The notes: a model not told the origin generated them from the letters alone. Counted from the first letter of the stretch, positions 50,056 through 60,275 are shown. The stretch: DNA of 64,000 nucleotides from Parerythrobacter aestuarii (GCF_030140925.1 NZ_JARBWD010000001.1:1984001-2048000), one strand, 5' to 3'. Made by a program: numbers and translations.

Positions 50056-51831
50056 ATGGTCACAACACGAACGTTCCGCTCCCTTGCCGCCGCCACCATG
50101 CTCGCTGGCGCTGCTTTCACTGCGGCTATCCCGGCTCATGCCAACAGCTCGGCTGCCGACTATTTCCGCGCTCGGGCCGAACGCAACAATATCCCCGACC
50201 TGCTGAGCAACTCCGACAAAGGCTATTATCGCGAGCTGTTTGCCGCAATCGATGACGAGAAGTGGGACGCCGTCGACAAGCTTTTGCAGGATCGCGCCGA
50301 GGGCCCGCTGCACCAGGTCGCACTGGCGGAATACTACCTCCACGCCAACAGCCCCAGAGTCGAACTGCCGCAAATCCAGGCCTGGCTTGCCAGCGGGACG
50401 CAACTGCCGATGGCAGAGCAGATTTCCAACCTCGGCCTCAAGCGCGGGCTTATGTCGGCGCCTTACCTGCCGCGCGAGCAGAGCTTTGTGCGCAAACCCT
50501 ACATCACCAAGCGCGTCGCCCCCGGTTCGGTGCGCGACGGCTCCATGCCGGACTCGGTCCGCAGCGCCATTCTCGACCGGATCAAGAATGACGATCCAGA
50601 TGGTGCTCGCCAGTTGCTCGACGGGATCGATGCCTCGCTCAGCGCAGAGGCCCGGGCCGAATGGCGCAAGCGGGTGGCTTGGAGTTACTACATCGAGAAC
50701 CAGGACGCCGCCGCCCTTGCGATGGCCAAGACCGTCGGGCTCGATGGCTCCGGCGCATGGGTTGCAGAAGGTGAATGGGTCGCCGGCCTCGCCGCCTGGC
50801 GTATAGGCGATTGCGACGAAGCCGCCGACAGCTTCCGCCGGGCCGCCTCGTGGGCGATGAACCCCGAGCTTGGCGCAGCCGCCTATTACTGGGCCAGCCG
50901 CGCGCTGATCCGTTGCCGCGAGCCGGAGAAAGCTGCCGAGCAATTGCGCGGTGCGGCGATGATGCACGAGACGCTCTATGGCATGCTCGCGCGCGAGCAG
51001 CTGGGCCAGAAGTTGCCCGATCAGGGCGAAACGCCCGATCTTTCGCCAGCCGACTGGCAGCAGCTGCGCGGCAATGACAATGTCCGCGCTGCGGTCGCTC
51101 TTGCTGAAATCGGGCGCGACGATCTGTCGGACGAGATCCTGCGTCACGAAGCGCGCATCGGTGACCCTTCGAATTACGAAGCCTTGTCGCGGCTCGCCCG
51201 CGAGCTTGGCCTTCCCTCGACCCAGCTGTGGATGGCGCACAATGCGCCGCGCGGCGGCACTCCGGATCCGGCGCTGCGCTTCCCGGCACCGAAATGGCAA
51301 CCGGTCGATGGCTGGCAGGTCGACCCTGCGCTCGCTTATGCCCATACCTTGCAGGAATCGGTCTTCCAGCCGCGTGTCGTAAGCCCGGCCGGTGCGCGCG
51401 GCCTGATGCAGATCATGCCCGCCGCTGCGCGTGACCACGAGGCAAGGGTTGGCGTGCGCGGCACCGCCGGAAATCTCTCGCGCCCGGAAGTCAATCTCGC
51501 CTTCGGACAGAAGCATCTGCAGATGCTGCGCGACAGCGGGGCGACCGGCGGCCTGCTGCCCAAGATCATGGCAGCTTACAACGCCGGCCTGACCCCCGTT
51601 ACTCGCTGGAACACCGAAGTGCGCGACCAGGGCGATGCACTGCTCTACATGGAGAGCATCCCCTATTGGGAAACGCGCGGCTATGTCGCCATCGTTATGC
51701 GCAACTACTGGATGTATGAGCGACAGGCCGATGTCGAAAGCTCCAGCCGCAAGGCGCTGGCAGAGGGCAAGTGGCCGACTTTCCCCGGTCTCGCCGGGAG
51801 TGACGGCGTGCTGCTCGCCCGGGCCGACTGA
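50056..51831 (+). CDS. slt: Soluble lytic murein transglycosylase
   Basis: This periplasmic enzyme cleaves peptidoglycan glycan strands. The ATG at 50056 gives 591 residues; an ATG at 50047 overlapping the previous gene is the alternative. A signal peptide ends AIPAHA. A long alpha-superhelical region follows, then the SLT domain near residue 430 with the catalytic Glu in THTLQESVFQ-like AHTLQESVF, SPAGARGLMQIMP, and MAAYNAGLTPVTRW. The pattern fits Slt70-like enzymes. moaB follows with a 1-base overlap. Confidence 0.92.
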   Translation: MVTTRTFRSLAAATMLAGAAFTAAIPAHANSSAADYFRARAERNNIPDLLSNSDKGYYRELFAAIDDEKWDAVDKLLQDRAEGPLHQVALAEYYLHANSPRVELPQIQAWLASGTQLPMAEQISNLGLKRGLMSAPYLPREQSFVRKPYITKRVAPGSVRDGSMPDSVRSAILDRIKNDDPDGARQLLDGIDASLSAEARAEWRKRVAWSYYIENQDAAALAMAKTVGLDGSGAWVAEGEWVAGLAAWRIGDCDEAADSFRRAASWAMNPELGAAAYYWASRALIRCREPEKAAEQLRGAAMMHETLYGMLAREQLGQKLPDQGETPDLSPADWQQLRGNDNVRAAVALAEIGRDDLSDEILRHEARIGDPSNYEALSRLARELGLPSTQLWMAHNAPRGGTPDPALRFPAPKWQPVDGWQVDPALAYAHTLQESVFQPRVVSPAGARGLMQIMPAAARDHEARVGVRGTAGNLSRPEVNLAFGQKHLQMLRDSGATGGLLPKIMAAYNAGLTPVTRWNTEVRDQGDALLYMESIPYWETRGYVAIVMRNYWMYERQADVESSSRKALAEGKWPTFPGLAGSDGVLLARAD

Positions 51832-52358
51832 TGGCGATCGACGAGAGCCTTGCTTTCAAGCCGATCCGCATCGCGCTGCTGACCATTTCCGACACGCGCT
51901 CGCTGGCTGATGACACCTCGGGCGATATCCTTGCCGAGCGCATCGCAACCAAGGGTCACGAGCTGGCCGCACGCGAGATCAGCCACGATAGTGTCGAAGA
52001 AATCGCTGCTCACTTGCACCGCTGGATCGATGATGAGGAGATCGACGCGGTCATCACCACGGGCGGTACAGGCCTGACGGGTCGCGATGTCACTCCCGAA
52101 GCACTCGACCGCGTGAAGAGCAAGGACATCCCAGGCTTCGGAGAGCTGTTCCGTTGGCTGAGTTTCGAGAAGATCGGAACCAGCACCTTGCAATCGCGCG
52201 CTTGCGCGGTGGTGGCCCGCGGAACCTATATCTTTGCCCTGCCGGGCTCCAATGGCGCGGTGAAAGACGGCTGGGACGGCATCTTGCACTACCAGCTCGA
52301 CAGCCGACACAAGCCCTGCAATTTCGTCGAGCTGATGCCGCGCCTCAGGGAGCGCTGA
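51831..52358 (+). CDS. moaB: Molybdenum cofactor biosynthesis protein B
   Basis: The 175-residue MoaB/MogA-fold protein acts on molybdopterin in molybdenum cofactor synthesis. AVITTGGTGLTGRDVTPEAL is the conserved MPT-binding loop, and IFALPGSNGAVKDGWDGIL is the C-terminal family signature. The start shares a base with the transglycosylase stop (TGATG). No other mo genes are in the window. Confidence 0.94.
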   Translation: MAIDESLAFKPIRIALLTISDTRSLADDTSGDILAERIATKGHELAAREISHDSVEEIAAHLHRWIDDEEIDAVITTGGTGLTGRDVTPEALDRVKSKDIPGFGELFRWLSFEKIGTSTLQSRACAVVARGTYIFALPGSNGAVKDGWDGILHYQLDSRHKPCNFVELMPRLRER

Positions 52359-52396
52359 CACTTCCATTTGTTCCATATTTGTTCTATTCAACAGTG

Positions 52397-53497
52397 ATGG
52401 AGCAAACTTGCGAGAAACCCGTCGCCGGGAGAGGCGCGCAGTCGGGTGACGTATCGACCCGGTTCGGCCTTTCCCCGCGCGAGACTGACGGCGAATGGCG
52501 CGACCATATGGAATTGCTGGATGGCAAACCGCCTAAACTGCGTACTGAAGTCATCGAGGAACATCCCAGGTCGATCCTCAGCTTCAACCAGTCGCCCGAC
52601 ATCTTCTTCGACCGCTCGATCAACGCCTATCGCGGCTGCGAGCACGGCTGTGTCTATTGTTTTGCGCGCCCTACCCACGCCTATCACGACCTGTCGCCAG
52701 GGCTGGACTTCGAGACCAAGCTTTTTGCCAAACCCAATGCAGCGGACCTGCTGCGGCAAACACTGGCCAAAGCGCGCTACACCCCTCGCCCGATCGCGAT
52801 GGGTACCAATACCGATCCCTACCAGCCGATCGAGAGCCGCTATCGTATCACGCGTGAGGTGCTGGAAGTATGCTTGGATGCGCGCCATCCGGTTACCATC
52901 ACCACCAAATCCGACCGGGTCTTGGCCGATCTCGACTTGCTGGAGGAAATGGCGAAGAAGCGGCTGGTGGCCGTAGCAATTTCCGTCACTTCGCTCGATC
53001 CGGTCCTGTCAGGCAAGCTGGAACCGCGCGCCGCCTCGCCGGCCAAGCGACTCGCCGCGCTGGGACGATTGGCAGACGCACGTGTCCCCACGCATTGCTC
53101 CGTCGCACCCGTTATCCCCGCCGTCACCGATCAATTCATGGAAGAGATAGTCCAGCGCGCCGCAGCACTCGGAGTTGCCTCCGTCGGATGGATTCCGCTG
53201 CGGTTGCCGCACGAAGTCTCGCCGCTGTTTCGCGAGTGGTTGGAGGTCCACTATCCCGACCGGGCCGGCAAGGTGATGAGTATCGTCCGCTCGATCCGTG
53301 CCGACGCGACAGGAGGGGGCAAGGACAACGACCCCAATTTCTTCAGCCGCCTAAAACCCACCGGGGTGTGGGCCGATCTATTCCGTGCCCGCTTCGCCCT
53401 CGCCTGCAAGCGTGCCGGGATCGGCAAGGCCCGGTTCGAGCTCGACACCAGCCATTTCCGCAAACCTACGTTGAACGGCCAGTTAAGGCTGCTGTAA
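52397..53497 (+). CDS. PA0069-family radical SAM protein
   Basis: ATG 52397 gives 366 residues. The radical SAM [4Fe-4S] motif is CEHGCVYCFAR in AYRGCEHGCVYCFARPTHAY. It is preceded by RSILSFNQSPDIFFDRSINA, typical of the SplB-like PA0069 family. The IAMGTNTDPYQPIE stretch and KNDNDPNFF-like GKDNDPNFFSRLKPTG region are also family features. Its reaction is unknown. It starts 38 bases after moaB on the same strand. Confidence 0.9.
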   Translation: MEQTCEKPVAGRGAQSGDVSTRFGLSPRETDGEWRDHMELLDGKPPKLRTEVIEEHPRSILSFNQSPDIFFDRSINAYRGCEHGCVYCFARPTHAYHDLSPGLDFETKLFAKPNAADLLRQTLAKARYTPRPIAMGTNTDPYQPIESRYRITREVLEVCLDARHPVTITTKSDRVLADLDLLEEMAKKRLVAVAISVTSLDPVLSGKLEPRAASPAKRLAALGRLADARVPTHCSVAPVIPAVTDQFMEEIVQRAAALGVASVGWIPLRLPHEVSPLFREWLEVHYPDRAGKVMSIVRSIRADATGGGKDNDPNFFSRLKPTGVWADLFRARFALACKRAGIGKARFELDTSHFRKPTLNGQLRLL

Positions 53498-53586
53498 GCG
53501 GTCGTGTTATTACAAGGGTTTCAAGGGTTGCGATTGCTAGAACCACGGTGTTAGCTTCACACCAGATCGCACAGAGGGGGAATACC

Positions 53587-54090
53587 ATGCGTACTATGTT
53601 CTTCGCCGCCGCACTTGCTCTCGGCACCGCTACCGTTGCCGTGACACCGGCACCTGCCAATGCGCAGAGTTTTTCGGAATCGCGGATCATCAAGCATTTC
53701 GACCTGCCAACCTTGCGCGCAGTAGTGGTGGAAATGGGTGGTACGATCGAAGACAGCCCCAATGATGGCTATCTGATCAAGTTTCCCAACGGCACCGCCG
53801 CGACTGCCAATTTCACCGCCTGCGCGACGGGGCAATGTCTCGGCACCAATATCTCGGCCCGCTTTGGCAAACCCAGCGACAAGAGCGATGCCGAGATCGA
53901 GCGGCTGGTGGTCGACTACAACCGCCGCTGGTCAGCCGGGAAAAGCTACCTCACCGACGATGGCCGCCCGGTGGTCCAGGCCTACATGATTGCCGATGGC
54001 GGCATCACCATGGAAAACTATCGCATGCAGCTCGTGGTCTATTCGCAGATGCTGCAGAAGATGCGCGAGACGATCTACACCGAAGGCTGA
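53587..54090 (+). CDS. Secreted YbjN-domain protein
   Basis: The 167-residue protein has a signal peptide ending at PANAQ (residue 26) and then a YbjN (DUF1790-like) sensory-type domain: FDLPTLRAVVVEMGGT, DGYLIKFPNGTAATANFT, and MENYRMQLVVYSQMLQ. The function of these periplasmic proteins is not known. GGGGGAAT lies upstream of the ATG at 53587. It has its own promoter region after the radical SAM gene and is followed by a clear terminator. Confidence 0.8.
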   Translation: MRTMFFAAALALGTATVAVTPAPANAQSFSESRIIKHFDLPTLRAVVVEMGGTIEDSPNDGYLIKFPNGTAATANFTACATGQCLGTNISARFGKPSDKSDAEIERLVVDYNRRWSAGKSYLTDDGRPVVQAYMIADGGITMENYRMQLVVYSQMLQKMRETIYTEG

Positions 54091-54106
54091 TCGGTCTAAT
54101 GACGTT

Positions 54107-54144
54107 GAAAAGGGCGCACCGGCTCGATCCGGTGTGCCCTTTTT
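54107..54144 (+). terminator. Rho-independent terminator after the YbjN-domain gene
   Basis: AGGGCGCACCGG (54111-54122) pairs with CCGGTGTGCCCT (54129-54140), with one G-T wobble and a CTCGAT loop, followed by a run of five T. An A-run precedes the stem, so it could also act on the opposite strand toward the DUF1330 gene end. Confidence 0.9.
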
Positions 54145-54165
54145 CCTGGCACAAGGAAATGTGAG

Positions 54166-54600
54166 TTAGCCGAAACCTTCGCCGGCTTCGCCCGGCTTGA
54201 ATCGCACCAATCGACTATCGACCAGGGCGGCAGTCCGATTCATGACAGCCAGCTGATAATCCGGGTCCTTGATCATCTCGAAGAAAGCCCCGCTGTTGGG
54301 GTATTGCGCGACGAAACCATCGTCCCAGCGCATGTCATCCTGTCCGGTCACCATGGTCTGGAACGCACCCCGCCAGACAATCGAACCACCGACACGGCTG
54401 AAGATCGGGCCGCTGGTCTTGCCGTATTCCTGATAGGCTCGCCGCCCGCTCCAGCCATTGCCGTGGTGCTGGTGCCCCTCAGGGTATTCCGCCAGCTCGC
54501 GGTAACGCAGCAGGTTGAGCATATGGATCGGCTCGTCGCGTGGTAACGCCTTGAAGGCCGCGAAATTGGCCGGGCTGGGATCTATGAAAACGTCGGTCAT
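54166..54600 (-). CDS. DUF1330 family protein
   Basis: The 144-residue protein has a dimeric alpha-beta barrel (DUF1330) look: HMLNLLRYRELAEYPEGHQ, YGKTSGPIFSRVGGSIVWRG and DDGFVAQYPNSGAFFEMIKDPDYQ. The family has no settled function. Its start overlaps the acetyltransferase stop by 4 bases (ATGA), suggesting joint translation. It is cytosolic and ends toward the terminator. Confidence 0.8.
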   Translation of the reverse strand: MTDVFIDPSPANFAAFKALPRDEPIHMLNLLRYRELAEYPEGHQHHGNGWSGRRAYQEYGKTSGPIFSRVGGSIVWRGAFQTMVTGQDDMRWDDGFVAQYPNSGAFFEMIKDPDYQLAVMNRTAALVDSRLVRFKPGEAGEGFG

Positions 54601-55115
54601 GCCGGGGTGTCCCCTCCTGTCAGATCGTATTGCATATACACCGTATCGAGCTTGCGTCCGAACTTGAAGCCGACATTGCGCATGCGGCCGGCGTGAACGA
54701 AGCCGAGCTTGCCATGGAGCGCAACCGAGGCCGGCTCGCCGCCGCCGATGACAGCAATCATCTGCTCGAACCCGCTTTCGCGGGCAGCATCGAGCAAGTG
54801 TCCCAACAATACGGTGCCAACGCCGGTGCCACGCGCTGTATCGGCAACGTAGATGCTGTTCTCACAGGTTCTCGCATAGGCGGCCCGCGGGCGGAATTGC
54901 GTAGCGTAGGCATAGCCCAGCACCTCCCCATCCCGGTCGGCGACGAGGAACGGCCAGCCATGCGCGAGGACATCGGTGATCTTGCCGGCCCACCCGGCCT
55001 CGCTTGGCCCTTCACTGTCAAACGACGCGGTGCCGTGGGCCACGTGGTAGTCGTAGATCGCAGAAACGGCCCGCGCATCATCTCTACGCGCGGGCCGGAT
55101 GTGCAGCTCAGGCAA
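54597..55115 (-). CDS. GNAT acetyltransferase (phosphinothricin/methionine sulfoximine type)
   Basis: The likely start is TTG 55115, giving 172 residues (LPELHIRPARRDDARAVSAI), the family length; no better ATG fits. The acetyl-CoA loop is VADTARGTGVGTVLLGHLL, and FVHAGRMRNVGFKFGRKLDTVYMQ is typical of the PAT/MnaT group that acetylates phosphinothricin or methionine sulfoximine and related amines. It overlaps the acyl-CoA synthetase end by 8 bases. The exact substrate is not known. Confidence 0.85.
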   Translation of the reverse strand: MPELHIRPARRDDARAVSAIYDYHVAHGTASFDSEGPSEAGWAGKITDVLAHGWPFLVADRDGEVLGYAYATQFRPRAAYARTCENSIYVADTARGTGVGTVLLGHLLDAARESGFEQMIAVIGGGEPASVALHGKLGFVHAGRMRNVGFKFGRKLDTVYMQYDLTGGDTPA

Positions 55116-56706
55116 GCGTGTAGTCCGCAAAGCGGTCGCGCAAATCCTTCTTGCTGATCTTGCCGGTAGCAGTGTGCGGGATGTCATCGACGAATTCGAC
55201 CGCATCGGGCAGCCACCACTTGGCGACCTTGTCAGTCAGGAACGCCGTGATCTCGTCACTGGTCACCTCGGCACCTTCCTTCCTGACGACGAACAGCACC
55301 GGGCGCTCATCCCACTTGGGGTGCGGCATGCCGACGCAGGCAGCCTCTGCCACAGCCGGATGCCCGACCGCCGCGTTCTCCAGTTCTACCGAGCTGATCC
55401 ATTCGCCGCCGGACTTGATCACGTCCTTGGTCCGGTCGGTCAACTGCAGCGTACCGTCGGGGTGGATAATCCCGACATCGCCGGTATCGAACCAGCCTTC
55501 ATTGTTCACGGCATCCTGCTCGGCCTTGAAATAGCGCTTGATGATCCATGGACCGCGGATCTGCAGTGCGCCCGAGCTTTCACCATCGCGTGGAAGCTCC
55601 GTCATCATGTCGTCGAGGTCGACCGTACGCAGCTCGACACCGAACACCGGCCGACCCTGCATCGCCGTCTTGTTGACTTTCTCTTCGAAGCTGAGCTGGT
55701 CCCAATCCCAGGTCGGCCCGCCAACGGTGCCAATCGGGCTCGTCTCCGTCATGCCCCAGGCGTGTTGCACGCGGGTGCCATTCTTCATCAGTCGTTCGAT
55801 CATGAAGCGCGGACACGCCGAACCGCCGATAGTGGCGGCCTTGAGCGGCGGCAGGTCGATGCCTTCCTTGTCGCAATACTGGAAGTGCGCCAGCCACACC
55901 GTGGGCACGCCGGCGCTGTCGGTTACGCCTTCGTCCATCATCAGCTGGTGCAGCACCGCCGGATCGTTGACTGCGCTGAAGACAAACTTGATGCCCGCCA
56001 TCGCACCGGCATAGGGCAGGCCCCAACTGGCGGCATGGAACATCGGCACGACCGGCAACATCACTGACGATGCGCTGAAATTGAATGAGGCCGGTTGCAG
56101 CCCTGCGAGCGCGTGGATCACAGTAGAGCGATGTTCGTACTGCACCCCCTTGGGATTACCGGTGGTGCCGGATGTGTAACAGATCATGCACGGGTCGGTC
56201 TCCGCGCCGGTGACCCATTCGAAATTGCCATCCTGCGCGCCGATCCAGTCTTCGAAGGACTGGCTGTGTTCGCCCGAATCGTAGCAAATGTAATGGTCGA
56301 CGGTTGTCCAGCGATCCCGCATCTTGTCGATGATCGGCTGGAACGCTGCATCGTACAGCATCACGCGGTCTTCGGCATGGTTGACGATATACTCGAGCTG
56401 GTCCTCGAACAGGCGCGGATTCACGGTGTGGAGCACCCCGCCCATGCCCGCGACGCCATACCAGCTGACCAGGTGGCGCGAGTGGTTCATGGCCAGGCTG
56501 GCGACCCGTTCTCCCTTCTTGATGCCCAAGGCCTGTAGCGCTTGTGCCATCTTCAGTGCATCGGTGCGGACCCCGGCCCAGTTGGTGCGCGTCTCGCTAC
56601 CGTCGGCCCAGCGCGTCACGATCTCGCGCGTGCCCGCTTCGCGCGCCGCGTGATCGATCACGTGCGTCACGCGCATGGTCCAGTCCTGCATGGCTCCCAA
56701 TGACAT
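55108..56706 (-). CDS. Fatty-acid/acyl-CoA synthetase (AMP-binding)
   Basis: ATG 56706 with AGGAG upstream gives 532 residues. The AMP-binding signature is CMICYTSGTTGNPKGVQYEHRST, then MTETSPIGTV, GWFDTGDVGIIHPDG and RTKDVIKSGGEWISSVELE, with the C-terminal catalytic Lys in TATGKISKKDLRDRF. This fits the medium/long-chain fatty acyl-CoA synthetase group used in fatty-acid degradation. It is the first gene of a set with the GNAT and DUF1330 genes. Confidence 0.92.
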   Translation of the reverse strand: MSLGAMQDWTMRVTHVIDHAAREAGTREIVTRWADGSETRTNWAGVRTDALKMAQALQALGIKKGERVASLAMNHSRHLVSWYGVAGMGGVLHTVNPRLFEDQLEYIVNHAEDRVMLYDAAFQPIIDKMRDRWTTVDHYICYDSGEHSQSFEDWIGAQDGNFEWVTGAETDPCMICYTSGTTGNPKGVQYEHRSTVIHALAGLQPASFNFSASSVMLPVVPMFHAASWGLPYAGAMAGIKFVFSAVNDPAVLHQLMMDEGVTDSAGVPTVWLAHFQYCDKEGIDLPPLKAATIGGSACPRFMIERLMKNGTRVQHAWGMTETSPIGTVGGPTWDWDQLSFEEKVNKTAMQGRPVFGVELRTVDLDDMMTELPRDGESSGALQIRGPWIIKRYFKAEQDAVNNEGWFDTGDVGIIHPDGTLQLTDRTKDVIKSGGEWISSVELENAAVGHPAVAEAACVGMPHPKWDERPVLFVVRKEGAEVTSDEITAFLTDKVAKWWLPDAVEFVDDIPHTATGKISKKDLRDRFADYTLA

Positions 56707-56795
56707 GCTCTCTCCTCTTATGAAGTTATGTTTGCAGGCAGAATGTGCGTGATTTGCCCGCACGGCAAGCCCGAAAATGGCGGAAATGCTTGGTT

Positions 56796-59700
56796 TCAGG
56801 CCGCGCGATTGAACCTGCGCCCCTGTGGGCCAGTCTTGGGGATCAGGTTGACCTTGCCGACGCCCTCGATCGCTTGCAGCTGCTCAGCCAGCTTGCCGTC
56901 GAGCTGAAAATCATGACCCAACCGCATGAGACAATGCTCGCCTTCACCGAGATCGAGCCTGACCTGCACTTCGCCATGGCCTTCCTTGCCGGGCTGCAAC
57001 ACCAGCTCCAGCTCGCTCAGCGCCTGTTGGCTATGAACGTCGAGCGCCAGCAGCATCCTCTGGCTCCCTGCGACCGCATCAAGTGGGCGAGCGCTGCGCA
57101 CGGTCACGCGCGGCGGTTCATCAGGCGACGGGGAGTCCAGTTCCACCGTGAGCAGGACGCAGGTTCCATCAGCCGCCCATTTTTTGAAGTTCTCGACCAG
57201 CCCTTCCTCAAAGCAAGCGGCGCTGAACTGGCCCGAGCTGTCAGAGAAGTCAGCGCGAACGAACTGCCCGCCGCGCCGCGTAGTGCCCATGTTCACTTTC
57301 TCGACCATCGCCGCCATCATCGCCTTGGCCCGCCCGCCAGCGGGCGCGCCGCCCTGCATCAGCGAAGCATAGGAACGTGCACCATTGGCGCTGGCGACAT
57401 CGCGGTAGGTCTCGACCGGATGGGCCGAGAAATAGAATCCGAAATTTTCGCGTTCCTTCGCCATTCGGGTGGCGCGGTCCCAATCATCAGCTTCCTTCAG
57501 CCGCAACGTATCGTCGGCGGCCATGTCCTCGGCCCCGAACAGCGCTTCCTGTCCGCTGTTGCGTTCGCGCAGGGCTGCGTCGGCAGTAGCGAGCAGCAAG
57601 TCGACATTGGCGGCAAGCAGGCCCCTGTTAGGCTCGAGTCCATCGAGCGCTCCGGCGGCAATCAACGCCTCAAGCTGGCGCGAATTCATTGCCCCTTGCG
57701 GCAGCCTTTCGAACAGGTCTGCCAGGCTGGCGAACTCGCCATGCGCCTCCCGCTCGCCGACGATGGCCGCCATTGCCTTCTCGCCAACATTGCGAATGCC
57801 CGCCAGCGCATAGCGCACGGCATAGCCATCATCGGTCCGTTCGACTGTGAACTCGGCTTCGGACGCATTGATATCGGGCGGTGCGACCTCGCGCCCACCC
57901 CGGCGCGCATCATCGACAAAGATCGCCAGCTTTTCCGACTGGTGCATGTCGAAGCACATTGACGCCGCGTAGAATTCCTCTGGGTAATGTGCCTTGAGCC
58001 ACCCGGTCTGGTAAGCGAGCAACGCATAGGCAGCGGCGTGTGACTTGTTGAAGCCATAGCCGGCGAACTTGTTGATCAAGTCGAACAGCTCGTTGGCCTT
58101 TTCTGCATTGATGTCCGACACACGCGCGCACCCTTCGACGAAGATTGCGCGCTGCTTGTCCATCTCGGCCTGGTTTTTCTTGCCCATGGCGCGGCGCAGC
58201 AGGTCTGCATCGCCGAGCGAGTAGCCGGCGAGGATCTGTGCCGCCTGCATGACCTGTTCCTGGTAAACGAAGATACCGTAGGTTTCGGCCAGGATTTCCT
58301 CGAGCTTGGCATGCGGATACTCGATCGGCTCAAGCCCGGCCTTGCGCTTGCCAAACAGCGGTATGTTGTCCATCGGACCGGGGCGGTACAGCGAAACGAG
58401 CGCAATGATGTCTTCGAACTTGGTCGGCTTCACCGCCGTCAGCGTGCGCCGCATGCCTTCGGATTCCAGCTGGAACACCCCCACCGTGTCGCCGCGTTTC
58501 ATGAGGTCGTAAACGGCCTCGTCATCCCATGCGAGCGCGCCGAGATCGACTTCGATCCCGCGCCTGGCGAGCAGGTCGACTGCCTTCTGCAGGACTGACA
58601 GCGTTTTCAGCCCAAGGAAGTCGAACTTCACCAGCCCGCTCGATTCGACATGCTTCATGTCGAACTGCGTCACCGGCATGTCCGAGCGCGGGTCGCGATA
58701 GAGCGGCACCAGCTGACTCAGCGGGCGGTCGCCGATCACCACGCCTGCAGCATGGGTCGAACTGTTGCGCGGCAGCCCTTCCAGCTGCATCGCCAGGTCG
58801 ATCAGCGCCTTGGTGTCGTTGTCGTTGGAATACTCGGCCTTGAACTCGGCCGAACCGTTGAGCGCGCGCGGCAAGGTCCATGGGTCGGTCGGGTGGTTGG
58901 GCACCATTTTGCAGAGCCGGTCGGTACGATTGTAGCCATAGTCGGCGATGCGCCCGACATCGCGCAGCACCGCCCTTGCCTTGAGCTTGCCGAAGGTGAT
59001 GATCTGCGCGACCTTGTCATGCCCATAGCGCTGCTGGACATAGCGGATCACCTCGCCGCGACGGGTTTCACAGAAGTCGATATCGAAGTCCGGCATGGAC
59101 ACGCGCTCGGGATTGAGGAAGCGCTCGAACAGCAGTCCCAGCCGGATCGGGTCCAAATCGGTAATGGTCAGCGCCCATGCGACCAGCGAGCCCGCGCCTG
59201 AACCGCGCCCCGGCCCCACCGGGATGCCATTGTCCTTGGCCCACTGGATGAAGTCGGCAACGATCAGGAAGTAACCGGGGAATCCCATCCGGTTGATGAT
59301 CCCGATCTCGTAATCGAGCCGTGCGAAATACTCGGCGCGCTCGTCCTCCGTCAGCTCCTCATACGGCTCCAGCCGTGCTTCCAATCCCTTGATGGACTGC
59401 TCGCGCAGCATCCGCTCCTCGCCTTCCAGGTCGCCGGCGAGGCTGGGCAGGATCGGATCGCGATAGGGCGGCGCATAGGCGCAGCGCTGGGCGATCACGA
59501 GGCTGTTAGCGGTCGCTTCAGGGAGATCTTCGAAGATCTCCTCCATCATCCGCGCCGACTTGACCCAAGCCTGCGGGTCAGTGTGCGGGCGTTCCTCTTC
59601 CTCCAGCTTGTAGCTGCCGGCAATGCACAGCATCGCATCATGCGCCTTGGCAAAGCCGGGCTCGGCGAAATTGGCCGGGTTGGTCGCCACCAGCGGCAGG

Positions 59701-60275
59701 TCGCGGGCATAGGCCAGTTCGATCAGCGCTTCTTCGGCAGCGATCTCGATCTCGTTCCCGCGCCGGGCCAGTTCGACGTACAGCCGCCCGGGAAACAGCG
59801 CTTCGAGGCGCTCGACATAGCGCGCGGCATGGTCGCGCTGCCCCTCGGCCAGCAGCCGCGTCAGCGCGCCCTCGCTGGCACCCGTCAGTGCGATCAGCCC
59901 GTCGGTGTGCCCGGCAAAATCGTCCAGCGAGACATGCGGTACCAGCTCCACCGGCCGGTCCAGATGCGCCTTGCTGACGAGGTGGCACAGGTTGAGGTAG
60001 CCGGCATCGTCCTGCGCAAACAGCGGCAGGTGGTCGATCGCATCGCTGTCAGGCCGCGCCACGCCAACCAGCGCGCCGATGATCGGCTGGATGCCTTCGT
60101 CCTTGCACGCCCCGGCAAAGGCGACCGCGCCATAGAGTCCGTTGCGGTCGCAAATGGCGATGGCGGGAAAGCCGCGTTCCTTGGCCAGTTTCGCCAGCGC
60201 CTTGGGATCGATCGCCCCTTCAAGCATCGAGTAACTCGACAAAACGCGCAAGGGGACGAAGGGTGCGAAAGCCAT
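56796..60275 (-). CDS. dnaE: DNA polymerase III alpha subunit
   Basis: DnaE is the replicative polymerase. The ATG at 60275 gives 1159 residues beginning MAFAPFVPLRVLSSYSMLEG, the PHP domain. The catalytic aspartates are in MPDFDIDFCETRRGEVI, with PVGPGRGSGAGSLVAWAL and KFDFLGLKTL. The helix-hairpin-helix and OB domains occupy the last 350 residues. It is the housekeeping DnaE1 type, not the ImuC-type DnaE2 that sits beside imuA/imuB. No other replication genes adjoin it. Confidence 0.97.
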   Translation of the reverse strand: MAFAPFVPLRVLSSYSMLEGAIDPKALAKLAKERGFPAIAICDRNGLYGAVAFAGACKDEGIQPIIGALVGVARPDSDAIDHLPLFAQDDAGYLNLCHLVSKAHLDRPVELVPHVSLDDFAGHTDGLIALTGASEGALTRLLAEGQRDHAARYVERLEALFPGRLYVELARRGNEIEIAAEEALIELAYARDLPLVATNPANFAEPGFAKAHDAMLCIAGSYKLEEEERPHTDPQAWVKSARMMEEIFEDLPEATANSLVIAQRCAYAPPYRDPILPSLAGDLEGEERMLREQSIKGLEARLEPYEELTEDERAEYFARLDYEIGIINRMGFPGYFLIVADFIQWAKDNGIPVGPGRGSGAGSLVAWALTITDLDPIRLGLLFERFLNPERVSMPDFDIDFCETRRGEVIRYVQQRYGHDKVAQIITFGKLKARAVLRDVGRIADYGYNRTDRLCKMVPNHPTDPWTLPRALNGSAEFKAEYSNDNDTKALIDLAMQLEGLPRNSSTHAAGVVIGDRPLSQLVPLYRDPRSDMPVTQFDMKHVESSGLVKFDFLGLKTLSVLQKAVDLLARRGIEVDLGALAWDDEAVYDLMKRGDTVGVFQLESEGMRRTLTAVKPTKFEDIIALVSLYRPGPMDNIPLFGKRKAGLEPIEYPHAKLEEILAETYGIFVYQEQVMQAAQILAGYSLGDADLLRRAMGKKNQAEMDKQRAIFVEGCARVSDINAEKANELFDLINKFAGYGFNKSHAAAYALLAYQTGWLKAHYPEEFYAASMCFDMHQSEKLAIFVDDARRGGREVAPPDINASEAEFTVERTDDGYAVRYALAGIRNVGEKAMAAIVGEREAHGEFASLADLFERLPQGAMNSRQLEALIAAGALDGLEPNRGLLAANVDLLLATADAALRERNSGQEALFGAEDMAADDTLRLKEADDWDRATRMAKERENFGFYFSAHPVETYRDVASANGARSYASLMQGGAPAGGRAKAMMAAMVEKVNMGTTRRGGQFVRADFSDSSGQFSAACFEEGLVENFKKWAADGTCVLLTVELDSPSPDEPPRVTVRSARPLDAVAGSQRMLLALDVHSQQALSELELVLQPGKEGHGEVQVRLDLGEGEHCLMRLGHDFQLDGKLAEQLQAIEGVGKVNLIPKTGPQGRRFNRAA